From positions 1 to 64,000 of the forward strand of contig PCBI01000005.1 in assembly GCA_002730875.1 (NCBI GenBank): DNA of 64,000 bases. Reading direction: 5' to 3'. Source of the DNA: Spirochaetaceae bacterium. Lineage in GTDB: Bacteria; Spirochaetota; Leptospiria; Leptospirales; Leptonemataceae. Shown piece by piece: positions 16,704 to 25,865 of the stretch. The stretch's first letter is position 1, and each line of letters begins with the position of its first letter. A model generated the notes under the pieces. It worked only from the letters and a program-made list of their open reading frames with translations, had not been told where the DNA came from and did no database searches. A program made the translations under genes and the position numbers.

Positions 16704-19087
16704 CCGATTTTCGCATTTGTTATCGCAGAAAGCCCGCCTTATCAGCTCTTTTTCCCGCAAAGCCAGAGCCGTCAGCGCTTCATGGTGGGATGGCCGCTTC
16801 CAGGACTCTGCTTCCAGCAAAGGCAGGTCTTTCCGGTTCGGCTCCGGGAAATGCAACTGTATCCGTGTTTCTCCGGTGGGCAGCAGTTGCATCGGCTTTC
16901 ATTCGCATGGCCTGGCGCCAGGCTATATCCTTGACTTTTCTGGTCAGCCTCCTGGCTGGTCCGACGCTGGCCGAAGAATCAGAAGATGCAACGATTGTTG
17001 TTACCGGAGATAAACGACCCAGGCCGGTAAGCGAATCCATAACCCGTACAGAGGTTGTGAACCGCAAACAGATTGAAGAGCAGGGATCAAGAAATCTTTC
17101 CGACGTTCTTCGCAGTCAGCCGGGCATCGAGGTTCGGGAAGGCATCCGCGGACAGGAAATTCGCATGCAGGGGTTGGATCCCGAGTATGTACTCATATTG
17201 ATCGATGGGAACCGGGTTACCGGCCGAATCGACGGCGCTATTGATCTGAGTCGCATCAAAGCAGAAGAGATCGAAAGAATAGAGATCATCAAAGGTCCGG
17301 CTTCGGCATTGTACGGCTCCGAAGCGATGGCCGGCGTAATCAACATCATCACACGACGGACCGATAGTCCGTTCTTTGCTCAGGCGGAAATGCAGTACGG
17401 CAGCGGTCGAGACATTCACTTTGGAACAGGAAACGAAAGTCATGCCAGCGTGGCGCTGGGCATCAATCGCGAAAGCTTTTCCAACATGTTCATTGCCGGC
17501 TGGCATAGAAGCGATGGTTATGATCTGAACCCCGAAACAGAGCAAAAGAAACAGGCGAGAATTCTGGGGCGACTCCTTCCCGGATTCGAAGATGACGATA
17601 TTCCGTCCACCGAAGACCAGACAGGTAGCGCCTTTCGTGACCTGAATGTTTCGGATCGCTTTCGCTATTCGATCCAGGAAAACTGGACAGTGGATGGCAG
17701 TTTGTCCTACCGATACCTGGACCAGGAGATTGTGGACTTCTCCCCGCCCCGGGCGGTGCTTGATCGAAGAAACGAAACCCATGACGCTCAGGCCTCCGTC
17801 TCTACGAGATACGAATGGAACTATCCAACGGCATTGAGTCTCCATTATTCTCATGCTCGTTTTGTGGATACCTTGAATATTGACCAACGGAGATCTGACG
17901 ATCTTGACTCTGAAGAGACTCAGGAAGATCGAACCCATGAATTTCGCGCGCAGCTGGACTACGGACTGGGCAATCATGTGCTCACCGGCGGACTGGAGGG
18001 CTTGATCGAAGAGTATGTTTCCCCGCGAATCGAAGGAAGTGGCTATGGCTACAGACAGAGAACTGCCGGATTTCTTCAAGATGAATGGCAGCCCTTCGAC
18101 GCTCTTTTCTATTTCACACCAGGGGTTCGCTTCGAACACGATTCCCAGTTTGGCTCTCAAGCGCTGCCCCGACTTTCGGCGCGCTGGGATCCGGCCCGGA
18201 AATGGACTTTGCGATTCGGAGCAGGCCAGGGCTACCGCGCCCCTTCCTTCAAGGATCTGTACTTTGCCTTTCAGAATCCGGGGGTAGGATATCAGGTGGT
18301 GGGTAACCCGGATCTAAAACCGGAAAAATCCAACGGATACAATGCGTCTGTGGACTATGCAGCCACCGAGTGGCTCTGGCTCTCTGTAAGCGGTTTCTAC
18401 AACTCCATCACGAATCTAATCGATTTTCGTCGCCTTCCAGGTCGTAGCGATGATCTCACCACTTTTCAGACGGTAAACATTTCCAAAGCCTTCACCCGGG
18501 GATTGGAAAGTATGGCCGAATTTCGCTTTGCAAAGAACTGGGTGGCCGGACTGGGCTACACGTTCACAGATACGTATGACAAAGTCCAGGAGGTGCCATT
18601 GGAGGGGCGTGCTCGGCATCGGGGCTTCTACTCATTGAGCTATGCGCCACCTTCCGGATTCGGTTTTTCTATTCGCGGCCACATCGAAGGGCACCAACCG
18701 TTTTATTACGAAAAGGACGCGCTCTTCACCTTTCAGAATCGACGGTTTGAGATCGATACCAGCGTGGTGCTGCCCGCTCTGTACCAGAATCGCGAATTCA
18801 CCCTGGTAGACCTGGATCCGGATACTCCGGATTACGGGTATTATCTCGCCAATGCAAATCATACCCTGGATGTTCGAATGCGATACAAATTCTGGGAGCA
18901 TTATGAAGCTTTCGCCGGGGTGGACAATGTGTTTGATCAGTACGATGCGGTGTTAGACCCCCGAAGGCCGCGATTCATCTATGCCGGGATTCGTATGACC
19001 GTAGAAACAGCGCCGACCAGGCCCCTGCCTTCGGAACCGGAGCCTGTGGACGGTGGCGGCGACATTCAGCTTCTGGAAGAACCTTGA
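16700..19087 (+). CDS. TonB-dependent heme receptor
   Basis: 795 residues. The ATG at 16700 overlaps the hmuY stop and has AAAGGGA before it. A normal signal peptide (RQAISLTFLVSLLAGPTLA) begins only near residue 70, so ~70 extra residues precede it; ATG 16907 is an alternative start. The TonB-box-like segment is ATIVVTG. The plug domain follows: LSDVLRSQPGIEVREGIRGQ, then DGNRVTG and GPASALYGSEAMAGVINIIT. The 22-strand barrel contains GYRAPSFKDLY and GNPDLKPEKS, equivalent to the FRAP/NPNL block of heme receptors. The conserved heme-ligating His usually found near that block is absent, which would fit heme delivery by HmuY. The C-terminus is Pro/Glu-rich beyond the last strand. Confidence 0.9.
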   Translation: MTDFRICYRRKPALSALFPAKPEPSALHGGMAASRTLLPAKAGLSGSAPGNATVSVFLRWAAVASAFIRMAWRQAISLTFLVSLLAGPTLAEESEDATIVVTGDKRPRPVSESITRTEVVNRKQIEEQGSRNLSDVLRSQPGIEVREGIRGQEIRMQGLDPEYVLILIDGNRVTGRIDGAIDLSRIKAEEIERIEIIKGPASALYGSEAMAGVINIITRRTDSPFFAQAEMQYGSGRDIHFGTGNESHASVALGINRESFSNMFIAGWHRSDGYDLNPETEQKKQARILGRLLPGFEDDDIPSTEDQTGSAFRDLNVSDRFRYSIQENWTVDGSLSYRYLDQEIVDFSPPRAVLDRRNETHDAQASVSTRYEWNYPTALSLHYSHARFVDTLNIDQRRSDDLDSEETQEDRTHEFRAQLDYGLGNHVLTGGLEGLIEEYVSPRIEGSGYGYRQRTAGFLQDEWQPFDALFYFTPGVRFEHDSQFGSQALPRLSARWDPARKWTLRFGAGQGYRAPSFKDLYFAFQNPGVGYQVVGNPDLKPEKSNGYNASVDYAATEWLWLSVSGFYNSITNLIDFRRLPGRSDDLTTFQTVNISKAFTRGLESMAEFRFAKNWVAGLGYTFTDTYDKVQEVPLEGRARHRGFYSLSYAPPSGFGFSIRGHIEGHQPFYYEKDALFTFQNRRFEIDTSVVLPALYQNREFTLVDLDPDTPDYGYYLANANHTLDVRMRYKFWEHYEAFAGVDNVFDQYDAVLDPRRPRFIYAGIRMTVETAPTRPLPSEPEPVDGGGDIQLLEEP

Positions 19088-19144
19088 TCCGTGGATCCAG
19101 CGGATCCGCGATGAGCCTCCACACGAGAGTTGGCGGATACCGCA

Positions 19145-19195
19145 ACCGCCGCAGCGAAAGCAACCGCCGTGAAAGCAACCGTCGCCGCGAAAGCG
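19145..19195. repeat. Short imperfect 15-bp repeat
   Basis: Three imperfect copies of a unit like CGCCGTGAAAGCAAC. It encodes an Arg/Ser-rich string in one frame, which I do not regard as a gene. It lies between the receptor stop and the convergent kinase-like gene. Confidence 0.6.
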
Positions 19196-19300
19196 AGGTA
19201 GAAGTCAGGTCCTCTGGCGCCATGCAGCCAGAGTCCGGGCCAGAGCGGTTAGGGAAAGAAGACAAATCCTGGCGCAACTTGATGGGTTAGCGAAAAAGCC

Positions 19301-20476
19301 CTACTCCATCAAGTCCCGCTGCCGTGCTGCTCGGATATGGTATTCGATAGTCGAATATAGTTCCTCGCGGTGTACGGGTTTGGATAGATAATCATCCATA
19401 CCCGATTGCAGGCAGATGTCCCGGTCCTGCTTCAGTGCATGGGCGGTAAGCGCAATAATGGGCACTACGGATCCATTGGTACCGGTGCCGCCGCCCATGA
19501 TTCTGCGAATTTCGGCTGTGGCTTCAAAGCCGTCCATCTCCGGCATCTGAACATCCATCAAAATCACATCGAAGGTTTGCTTCCTACAATATTCCACCGC
19601 TTCCTTGCCATTGGCTGCCATTTGCACAATCCAGCCCATGGCCCGCAGATGATGCTCCACAAGATAGCGGCTGTCCGGATCGTCTTCAGCGCAAAGGATG
19701 CGCACACCTTCTGTATGATATCCAGTTTCGGCGCCGCTGAGCTGGATATTGCCGCTCATGCGCTTCTCTACGGATTGCACCGGAAAGACCAGCCTGAATG
19801 TACTTCCTTTTCCTACTTCGCTTTCCGCCGATACAGTTCCCTGAATCATTTCCGTCATCTTGGCAACCAGTAGAAGTCCCAGACCCGCGCCGTCGAAGGA
19901 CGAGCGGTAGTTTCTTTCTTCCGAGGGCCCGTCGAACAACGTGTCCAGTCGGCCCGGGGCGATTCCAACGCCGGTATCTCTGACTTCGATGCTTATATGC
20001 GGTTGATCCACCTGACCCGTGGGAGGAACTTCGGTGCGGGATACGTGAACGGATACGGAGCCACGCTCCGTAAACTTGATTGCATTATCCAGGAGCTGCG
20101 AAAGGATTTTCTTTAATAGAAAGGGATCGGTAAGACATGGATTCACCAGATCCGACTCCATATACACGTCCAGGTCCAGATTCTTCTGATTGGCGGCAGG
20201 CTTTCTGAATTTAATGGCTTCTAGAATGAGTTCCGAAATATCAAACTCCTGGTATTCTGCGCGCACGGCTCCGGATCGTAATTCAAAGAGATCCAGAAGG
20301 GAGTCGCTGGCCTCCATGAGTTGCATGGCCGACCGCCGAACCATTTGAATGTAGTGCTCCTGCTCGGGCGTGGTCTCGGTGGTGCTGTGGAGGTCTACGG
20401 TCCCCAGGATTACGTTGATAGGATTACGGATGGCAAAGCTGAGTTGCTGAATCAGTCTATCTGGATAATCCGACAT
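19301..20476 (-). CDS. Pseudo-histidine kinase with C-terminal receiver domain
   Basis: 391 residues without a sensor or membrane segment. Residues ~8-75 align with a HisKA dimerisation helix, but the H-box reads LSFAIRNPINVILG where SHEIRTPLN is expected: the phosphoacceptor His is Phe14 and the next acidic residue is Ala. The ATPase domain looks intact (LLDNAIKF, DTGVGI, GAGLGLLL). A receiver follows (~260-385) with acidic pair EDD, phosphoacceptor in VILMDVQMPEMDG and Lys in LSKPV. It cannot autophosphorylate in the usual way; it may bind ATP, dimerise with another kinase or work as a receiver scaffold. It begins 9 bases after the SDR gene, so the two are probably co-transcribed. Confidence 0.88.
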   Translation of the reverse strand: MSDYPDRLIQQLSFAIRNPINVILGTVDLHSTTETTPEQEHYIQMVRRSAMQLMEASDSLLDLFELRSGAVRAEYQEFDISELILEAIKFRKPAANQKNLDLDVYMESDLVNPCLTDPFLLKKILSQLLDNAIKFTERGSVSVHVSRTEVPPTGQVDQPHISIEVRDTGVGIAPGRLDTLFDGPSEERNYRSSFDGAGLGLLLVAKMTEMIQGTVSAESEVGKGSTFRLVFPVQSVEKRMSGNIQLSGAETGYHTEGVRILCAEDDPDSRYLVEHHLRAMGWIVQMAANGKEAVEYCRKQTFDVILMDVQMPEMDGFEATAEIRRIMGGGTGTNGSVVPIIALTAHALKQDRDICLQSGMDDYLSKPVHREELYSTIEYHIRAARQRDLME

Positions 20477-20485
20477 GCTTGCAGA

Positions 20486-21451
20486 CTAAACAGGTTGAAT
20501 CAGCCCGTCGAACGAAATTTCTTTAATAGTATTATAGTACTGTTCTATTTGTTCATCGCTCAACACCGTCTTTCGAATACGATCCATCGGACGTTCCCTA
20601 CGATCGGAAAAGAACTTCCCTGAAGCCTTCAAGTCCGGTTTACAGGCAAGATAAACGATGGTATCCGCTCCCTGCTCCGGGTTGCGCAAAAAGGGAGCGG
20701 TAATTGCTCGAAAAATCGGAAGTGAATCCTTCACCGATTGGGTATCGGCCCATCCCGGATGCATGCTATTGATCTTGATGTTTGTATCCTTCCATTTTTC
20801 CGCCCATACTCGGGTCAGTAGATTTTCGCCGCGCTTGGTCTCGGCGTAGGCCATCACCCCGTCAAACGGCCGCTTTTCCCAGAGAAGATCCTCAAAGTTG
20901 ATGGGAGCCAGATACATCCCGCCGGAAGAGACTTGAATCACTCGCGCATCCGGAGACCTAATTAATAGAGGAAAAAGGGTCTCGGTAATCAGAAACGGCG
21001 CCCGGATATTCACGGCAAAGGTCATTTCCAGGCCGTCGGCGCTTTGCTGCCGCTTATCCAGTAAAACGCCGGCATTGTTTACCAGGATGTCCAGCGCTTC
21101 GTGCTCGGCCTGAAATCTCCTGAGAAAGTCCATCAGAGCCGAACCATTCGAAACATCCACAACATGCAGTTCAGCTGTGCCCGGCCAATCCCTGGAAAGG
21201 ATCTCCTTTAAAGCCTGAGTCCCTTTTTCTCGATTGCGACAGACCATATGAACGTGAGCTCCGCGCTGAACCAGGCCTTCGGTTGTGGCTCGCCCAATCC
21301 CCTGATTGGCCCCGGTCACCAGGGCCTGGCGACCTTTGAGATCTACATCGGTTTCCGATTTGTCCCAGGAGAGTTTTCTTAGATGATATCCTGTGGCATC
21401 GTAGCCCGGGAAAACCAGCCAGTCCAGCGTTCGGTCCAGAAATGAAGACAT
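20486..21451 (-). CDS. Short-chain dehydrogenase/reductase (DHRS12-like)
   Basis: About 321 residues from ATG 21451. The Rossmann NAD(P) motif is TGANQGIG near residue 50, NNAG is present ([11 protein letters not shown]), and the catalytic Ser (VSSGGMYL), Tyr and Lys (YAETKRGE) are all in place. The N-terminal stretch [21 protein letters not shown] before the Rossmann fold recalls the DHRS12 group of SDRs, which act on lipids or retinoid-type substrates. The longer upstream frame would overlap the divergent GMC gene, so the internal start is used. The partner gene downstream is the pseudo-kinase. Confidence 0.85.
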   Translation of the reverse strand: MSSFLDRTLDWLVFPGYDATGYHLRKLSWDKSETDVDLKGRQALVTGANQGIGRATTEGLVQRGAHVHMVCRNREKGTQALKEILSRDWPGTAELHVVDVSNGSALMDFLRRFQAEHEALDILVNNAGVLLDKRQQSADGLEMTFAVNIRAPFLITETLFPLLIRSPDARVIQVSSGGMYLAPINFEDLLWEKRPFDGVMAYAETKRGENLLTRVWAEKWKDTNIKINSMHPGWADTQSVKDSLPIFRAITAPFLRNPEQGADTIVYLACKPDLKASGKFFSDRRERPMDRIRKTVLSDEQIEQYYNTIKEISFDGLIQPV

Positions 21452-21538
21452 GGAATCAGTATAGCAAGAGATGACGCCGGCGTCAGGAAAATTGCTGGCA
21501 TCCGTGGCCGGCCTGTGCAATGTAAGGTCGGGGGAATT

Positions 21539-23206
21539 ATGAACGAGAACTCATTTGATTATGATTACATTGTGATCGGTTCCGGTTTTGGAGGCAGCGT
21601 TTCGGCCATGCGTCTCGCCCAGAAAGGCTACAAGGTGGCGGTTCTGGAAGCCGGCAAGCGGTTCCATGAGAAGGATTATGCAAAGACAAACTGGAGGGTA
21701 AACAAGTTCCTCTGGTTGCCAAAGCTGTTCTGCTACGGCATTCAGCGAATCACGCTACTCCGCGATGTTCTGGTCCTTTCCGGGGCCGGCGTAGGCGGCG
21801 GAAGCCTGGTGTATGCAAACACGCTCTATGTGCCCCTACCCCAGTTCTTCAAACATCCTACCGTGGAACATATGGGCGGCGAAAAAGGTCTTACTCCCTA
21901 CTATGAGGTGGCCAGGCGCATGCTGGGTGTTGAAACCAACCCGAAGCTCTGGGAAGCGGATGAGCTTCTCAAAGACACGGCCAGCGACATGGGATTCGGA
22001 GACACGTTCAAGCCCACTCCGGCCGGTGTTTTCTTTGGCGAGCAGGGCAAGACAGTGCCGGACCCGTACTTCGGCGGCGAAGGGCCCGATCGTACGGGCT
22101 GTAACTTCTGCGGTGGCTGTATGGTGGGTTGCCGATTCAACGCAAAGAATACCCTGGATAAGAACTATCTCTACTTCGCCGAAAAACTGGGCGCTCAAAT
22201 CATTCCAGAAACCACGGTCACTCGCATTGTTCCTCTTTCCGAGGACGGATCCGAAGGTTACGAAATTCAGACTCGCTCTACCACAGGCCTGTTCGGCGCT
22301 CCTCACAAGAAGTTCCGGGCCAAAGGCATTGTACTGTCTGCCGGTGTGCTGGGTACGCTCAAGCTGCTCTTGAAGCATCATCAGAAAGGCTGGCTTCCGG
22401 GGCTTTCGCCGCGCCTGGGCGATGTAGTTCGCACAAACAGTGAAGCTTTAATTGGAGTCTCTTCGCTCAATAAGTCCCACGATTTTTCCAGGGGAATTGC
22501 CATCACTTCCAGCGTTTATCCGGACGCCGACACGCATATCGAGCCGGTTCGCTACCCAAAAGGATCGGATGCCATGAATGCACTGGCGGCGCCGGTTCTG
22601 GTAGATGGCGGCGGAAAAGTGCCCCGACAGATTCGCTTCCTGCTGGGGCTGATGCGACATCCAATACGGGCCATTCGCATGCTTATCCCGTTTGGATTCG
22701 CTCAGAAGAGTATCATCCTTCTGGTAATGCAGTCCACGGACAATTACATCCAGATTCTGCGAAAACGACGATGGTTCTGGCCGTTTACGAAATCGCTCAC
22801 CAGTCGCCAGAACAAACACAGCAAGATCCCTACTTTTATTCCCATTGCCAATGAATTCGCTCGGCGAATGGCAAAACGGATGGGGGGCGTCGCTCGCTCC
22901 AGCATTAACGAAGTGCTTCTGGATATACCATCCACGGCTCACGTGCTCGGTGGAGCGTGCATTTCGCAGTCCAAAGAGGAAGGCGTTCTGGATCTCCAGA
23001 ATCGCGTTCATGGCTATCAGAACTTCATCGTTTGCGACGGATCTATGATTCCGGCCAACCTGGGCGTGAACCCGAGTCTTACGATCACGGCCCTGAGCGA
23101 ACGAGCCATGAGTCTGGTGCCTCCTAAAGACTCCCATCGCACTTTCGACTTTGAGAAACAGTGGGGCGTAGAAAAAACCCTGACGACGGCCGGGCCGGTA
23201 CAGTAG
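21539..23206 (+). CDS. GMC-type FAD-dependent oxidoreductase (cholesterol-oxidase-like)
   Basis: About 555 residues from ATG 21539, with GGGGG before it. The FAD dinucleotide fold is at the N-terminus ([20 protein letters not shown]), the second flavin-contact block is [20 protein letters not shown], and the C-terminal GMC signature is [21 protein letters not shown] four-Cys element [11 protein letters not shown] near residue 200 is seen in a subgroup of bacterial sterol-oxidase-like GMC proteins. Members oxidise alcohols, often sterols, using FAD. It is divergent from the SDR gene, another alcohol-type oxidoreductase, which suggests related lipid metabolism. The substrate is not known. Confidence 0.88.
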   Translation: MNENSFDYDYIVIGSGFGGSVSAMRLAQKGYKVAVLEAGKRFHEKDYAKTNWRVNKFLWLPKLFCYGIQRITLLRDVLVLSGAGVGGGSLVYANTLYVPLPQFFKHPTVEHMGGEKGLTPYYEVARRMLGVETNPKLWEADELLKDTASDMGFGDTFKPTPAGVFFGEQGKTVPDPYFGGEGPDRTGCNFCGGCMVGCRFNAKNTLDKNYLYFAEKLGAQIIPETTVTRIVPLSEDGSEGYEIQTRSTTGLFGAPHKKFRAKGIVLSAGVLGTLKLLLKHHQKGWLPGLSPRLGDVVRTNSEALIGVSSLNKSHDFSRGIAITSSVYPDADTHIEPVRYPKGSDAMNALAAPVLVDGGGKVPRQIRFLLGLMRHPIRAIRMLIPFGFAQKSIILLVMQSTDNYIQILRKRRWFWPFTKSLTSRQNKHSKIPTFIPIANEFARRMAKRMGGVARSSINEVLLDIPSTAHVLGGACISQSKEEGVLDLQNRVHGYQNFIVCDGSMIPANLGVNPSLTITALSERAMSLVPPKDSHRTFDFEKQWGVEKTLTTAGPVQ

Positions 23207-23232
23207 GTTTGCCGAGGGCCGCTTCGCTGGCA

Positions 23233-23382
23233 AAATAGTTCGGACGCGCACCGGTTAAATATTTCAGACGATTGCGGCTGGACCGGTGAAAAAGTTCAGA
23301 CGCACTACTGCGAAGCTTCCAAAAGCCGGGCCGCCGAAATAGTTCGGACGAAAGCCGCTGGACCGGCAATAAAGCTCGCACG
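23233..23382. repeat. Five degenerate copies of a 14-bp element
   Basis: The element AAATAGTTCGGACG recurs at 23233, 23257, 23289, 23337 and 23369 with 0-5 mismatches (AAATATTTCAGACG, AAAAAGTTCAGACG, an exact copy, ATAAAGCTCGCACG). The start-to-start distances are 24, 32, 48 and 32, all multiples of 8. It fills most of the 349-bp gap after the GMC gene, where I see no ORF. Purpose unknown. Confidence 0.7.
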
Positions 23383-23486
23383 CGCGCCGCTGCAGGCGAA
23401 GCCTCAAAAAGCCGAGCCCGGGGCTCAGCCGGCTAAGGATACAAGAAACGGCCGAAGCCGGGCTCCCCGGGCCAGGGTGGCGGCGT

Positions 23487-23500
23487 TTACAACATTGTAA
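23487..23500. promoter_or_regulatory. Perfect 14-bp palindrome upstream of the deoxyribosyltransferase
   Basis: TTACAACATTGTAA is symmetric in its outer 12 positions (6-2-6). It is 56 bases before the start of the next gene and could be an operator. No known regulator is assigned. Confidence 0.35.
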
Positions 23501-23555
23501 CGAAGTCCCGGCCCTCTTTTCTGGACTCCGTGACCGCCGCTTTTCATTGTGCGCT

Positions 23556-24098
23556 ATGCCCCGGAAGGAAACTATCTATCTGGCCGGACCGGACGTGTTT
23601 CGGCCTGATGCCAACGCGCATTTCCAGAGGATAAAAGAAAAAGCGCATTCAATGGGATTTGAAGCCTTCAGCCCTTTTGATTCGGAAGTTCGCCCGGAGA
23701 ATCTTTCCGGGCTGGATCTTGCCAGGCACATCTTCCAGGAAAACGAAAAACTGATTCAGAGATGCGATCTGGTGCTGGCAAACTGCAACGCATTCCGTGG
23801 AGCTCTGGTCGACGACGGCACATCCTACGAAATCGGCTTCGCGGCCGCTCTGGGAAAAACAATCTACGGATACATCGATGCCCGGAAGCCTTTGCCCGAA
23901 ATCGTCGCTTCGCGGATTCCGGTCACGGATCATTCCTCCGGTTACCCGATCGATGAGGATGGCTTTCTGGTGAACGAAGACTTCGGAAATAGCATAAACT
24001 TGATGCTCGAGTATTCCATTGAACAGTCCGGCGGAAAACTGATAGAAGGGGATGCGATACGGGCGCTGGAAGTAATGACTCGCGATCTGCTTTCCTGA
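23556..24098 (+). CDS. Nucleoside 2-deoxyribosyltransferase family protein
   Basis: About 180 residues from ATG 23556; a TTG three codons upstream is less likely. Family landmarks are IYLAGPDVFRPDA (nucleotide-binding loop), the catalytic Glu in DDGTSYEIGFAAALGK and an RCDLVLANCNAFRG block. The enzyme transfers deoxyribose between bases or hydrolyses the N-glycosidic bond and takes part in cytoplasmic nucleotide salvage. It is flanked on both sides by repeat-rich spacer, so it is probably expressed alone. Confidence 0.88.
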   Translation: MPRKETIYLAGPDVFRPDANAHFQRIKEKAHSMGFEAFSPFDSEVRPENLSGLDLARHIFQENEKLIQRCDLVLANCNAFRGALVDDGTSYEIGFAAALGKTIYGYIDARKPLPEIVASRIPVTDHSSGYPIDEDGFLVNEDFGNSINLMLEYSIEQSGGKLIEGDAIRALEVMTRDLLS

Positions 24099-24132
24099 AT
24101 CCCTGGTGGGAGCCGACCGAGCTGAAATCCAG

Positions 24133-24278
24133 GGCGGCTGAAAGCCTGAGCGAAGTTGCGTCGCCGGCTGGCGCCTGGCCGGGATCGGCGGCTGAGAGCC
24201 TGAGCAAAGTTGTGTCGCCGGTGGAAGGCTCATCGAACCCGGATCGGCGGTTGAAAACCCGAGCGAATTCCCGGCAGG
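24133..24278. repeat. Three degenerate copies of a ~35-bp repeat
   Basis: Copies start at 24133, 24187 and 24246. Copies 1 and 2 share GGCGGCTGARAGCCTGAGC and TCGCCGG, with four differences in 35 bases; copy 3 is diverged. Spacing is 54 and 59 bp. The repeats occupy the gap between the deoxyribosyltransferase and the next convergent gene; no ORF is convincing there. Confidence 0.65.
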
Positions 24279-24390
24279 CGTTTCATCTGACCAAACTGCA
24301 AAAAGCATTCAATCCGGGTTTCGAACTATGCCAGCCACTCCGAATTTATCAGGATATGTCCCACGCCTTCGCTTAATTCACGAAGCTACC

Positions 24391-25692
24391 CTACTTCTTT
24401 CGCGCAAGCATGAGCATGGATTCCTCCATACCGCTTCGCAGAATCCCGTAGCTATAGGGAAAGGGCAACTCCCCTTTGCTTCTCTTGCTGTATTCTTGCG
24501 CCAGGGCAGGTTGTCGCAGATGATCGTAAGGGTCCAGCATACCTTTGAGCGCCACAGGACGAGTGTAGTTCCCGTATAGATCCACGGCCCAGGAATCATC
24601 GAACATGCGAAAGGGAACGCCGGAGTCATCCTGCAAAATCAACTGGCTGCGCTCCAAAATGCTTTTGGCCAGAGGCGCATACTTTTGATTGTGTAACAGA
24701 TACACGGCAGCCTTCATAATGGTGTTTACGTTCTCCAGATTTCCCAGGGCTCTGGACTCGGGCTTCCCGCCGGCAGGATTAACGCTTCCAGGGCCCAAAA
24801 ATATCTTAAAATAGTAGAGGGTCTGAACCGGAGCTTCCGGATTCGCCTTACCGTCGGTGTTTCTGCGAAACCGAATCCGCAGCCCGGGATGAACGCCGGA
24901 TCCGGTGCCAATCATTCCGTCCGCTGCTATAGAAACCGCCTGCACCGATAAGACCTGCTGATCCTTTCGAGCCAGCCAGACCAGAAGCACCGGCAGGACG
25001 CCGGACAATTCTGGATTATTCATAGTCTGCGACATCTTGCGGCTCTGGAAGTAGTTCTCGCCAGAAATGTTAGTAATCACCGCACGAACCGAGGCGAGTC
25101 CGCGGGCCGTAGAGCGATTCTCCATGGAGCGGACTTCCGATGGTCTGCCCGGAGGCTCGGTGGCTACCAGAACATAGAAGGGCGCCTCCGGAAAAAATGT
25201 GTGCGCGTTGATGAAATCTGCGCCGCTCAGAGGATAGAAAACCGGTCGATCGCTCTTTCGCAGATAGTCCTTGTCCGCAATCCAGCTCTGAATCGGATTT
25301 ATGTTCTGGGTTTCGATTCTGGACCACAGCCGATCCATTGTATTTCTGTGGGCCGCGTCGCCGCCTTCCAGACCGGCAATCAATCGAGCTGTCCGGTTCC
25401 AGATGGGATCCTCATCCAGCTCCGTCAGAACGGATTCAGAAAGAGGAAGCTCTTCATTGTAGCCTTCCGGTGTATCCCCGGGCTTCTGACCTGCGCCACT
25501 ACAATAAGGCAGGGCGACAAAGGAGAATACAGCAAGAAGTAGAAAGAAAACGAAGAGTACCGTTTCGGGAATGACCCGGATTCTGTTGCCGCCTCGGGGA
25601 CCGGATAGGCCGCCAGCTCCGGCCCGGGCATCAGCCTTCTGGCTTATTGAATGGGTGCGACGGATGGAAGGGAATCGGTACAGCGATTTCAT
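24391..25692 (-). CDS. Exported or membrane-anchored protein of unknown function
   Basis: 433 residues. A basic N-terminus of ~40 residues precedes one hydrophobic segment (TVLFVFFLLLAVFSFVALPYC), which could be an anchor or a lipoprotein signal (Cys at LPYC). The rest is soluble with no motif I recognise. It contains YYFKIFLGPGSVNP and ends in an amphipathic helix SGMEESMLMLARKK. It follows creD on the same strand but a strong terminator lies between them. AAAGG directly abuts ATG 25692, so a slightly later start is possible. Confidence 0.7.
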   Translation of the reverse strand: MKSLYRFPSIRRTHSISQKADARAGAGGLSGPRGGNRIRVIPETVLFVFFLLLAVFSFVALPYCSGAGQKPGDTPEGYNEELPLSESVLTELDEDPIWNRTARLIAGLEGGDAAHRNTMDRLWSRIETQNINPIQSWIADKDYLRKSDRPVFYPLSGADFINAHTFFPEAPFYVLVATEPPGRPSEVRSMENRSTARGLASVRAVITNISGENYFQSRKMSQTMNNPELSGVLPVLLVWLARKDQQVLSVQAVSIAADGMIGTGSGVHPGLRIRFRRNTDGKANPEAPVQTLYYFKIFLGPGSVNPAGGKPESRALGNLENVNTIMKAAVYLLHNQKYAPLAKSILERSQLILQDDSGVPFRMFDDSWAVDLYGNYTRPVALKGMLDPYDHLRQPALAQEYSKRSKGELPFPYSYGILRSGMEESMLMLARKK

Positions 25693-25730
25693 CCTTTATT
25701 GAATCGGTAAGGCCGGACAGTTGCATCAAT

Positions 25731-25761
25731 AGAAAACCGGGACGCCCATGGGCATCCCGGT
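25731..25761 (-). terminator. Intrinsic terminator of creD
   Basis: A near-perfect 26-nt palindrome (25736-25761, arms ACCGGGAYGCCC and GGGCRTCCCGGT) followed on the minus strand by TTTTCT. It is about 105 bases past the creD stop. Confidence 0.8.
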
Positions 25762-25865
25762 ATTTTCGGTGAGACCGGCTCTGGTCGTATCGGATCGACC
25801 AGGAGAAAGTCTGCCGAGTTCAGGCGGCAATTCAGAGTGAAGTTGCTGCCGGCAATTCTGCCGAA

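Noticed and set aside
17087-18160. 357-residue ORF antisense to the TonB receptor
   Set aside because: It lies wholly within a well-supported receptor gene, has no recognisable domain, and arises from codon bias on the opposite strand.
19084-19290. 68-residue Arg/Ser-rich ORF after the receptor
   Set aside because: Low-complexity product of a short DNA repeat, no ribosome binding site, overlapping the receptor stop.
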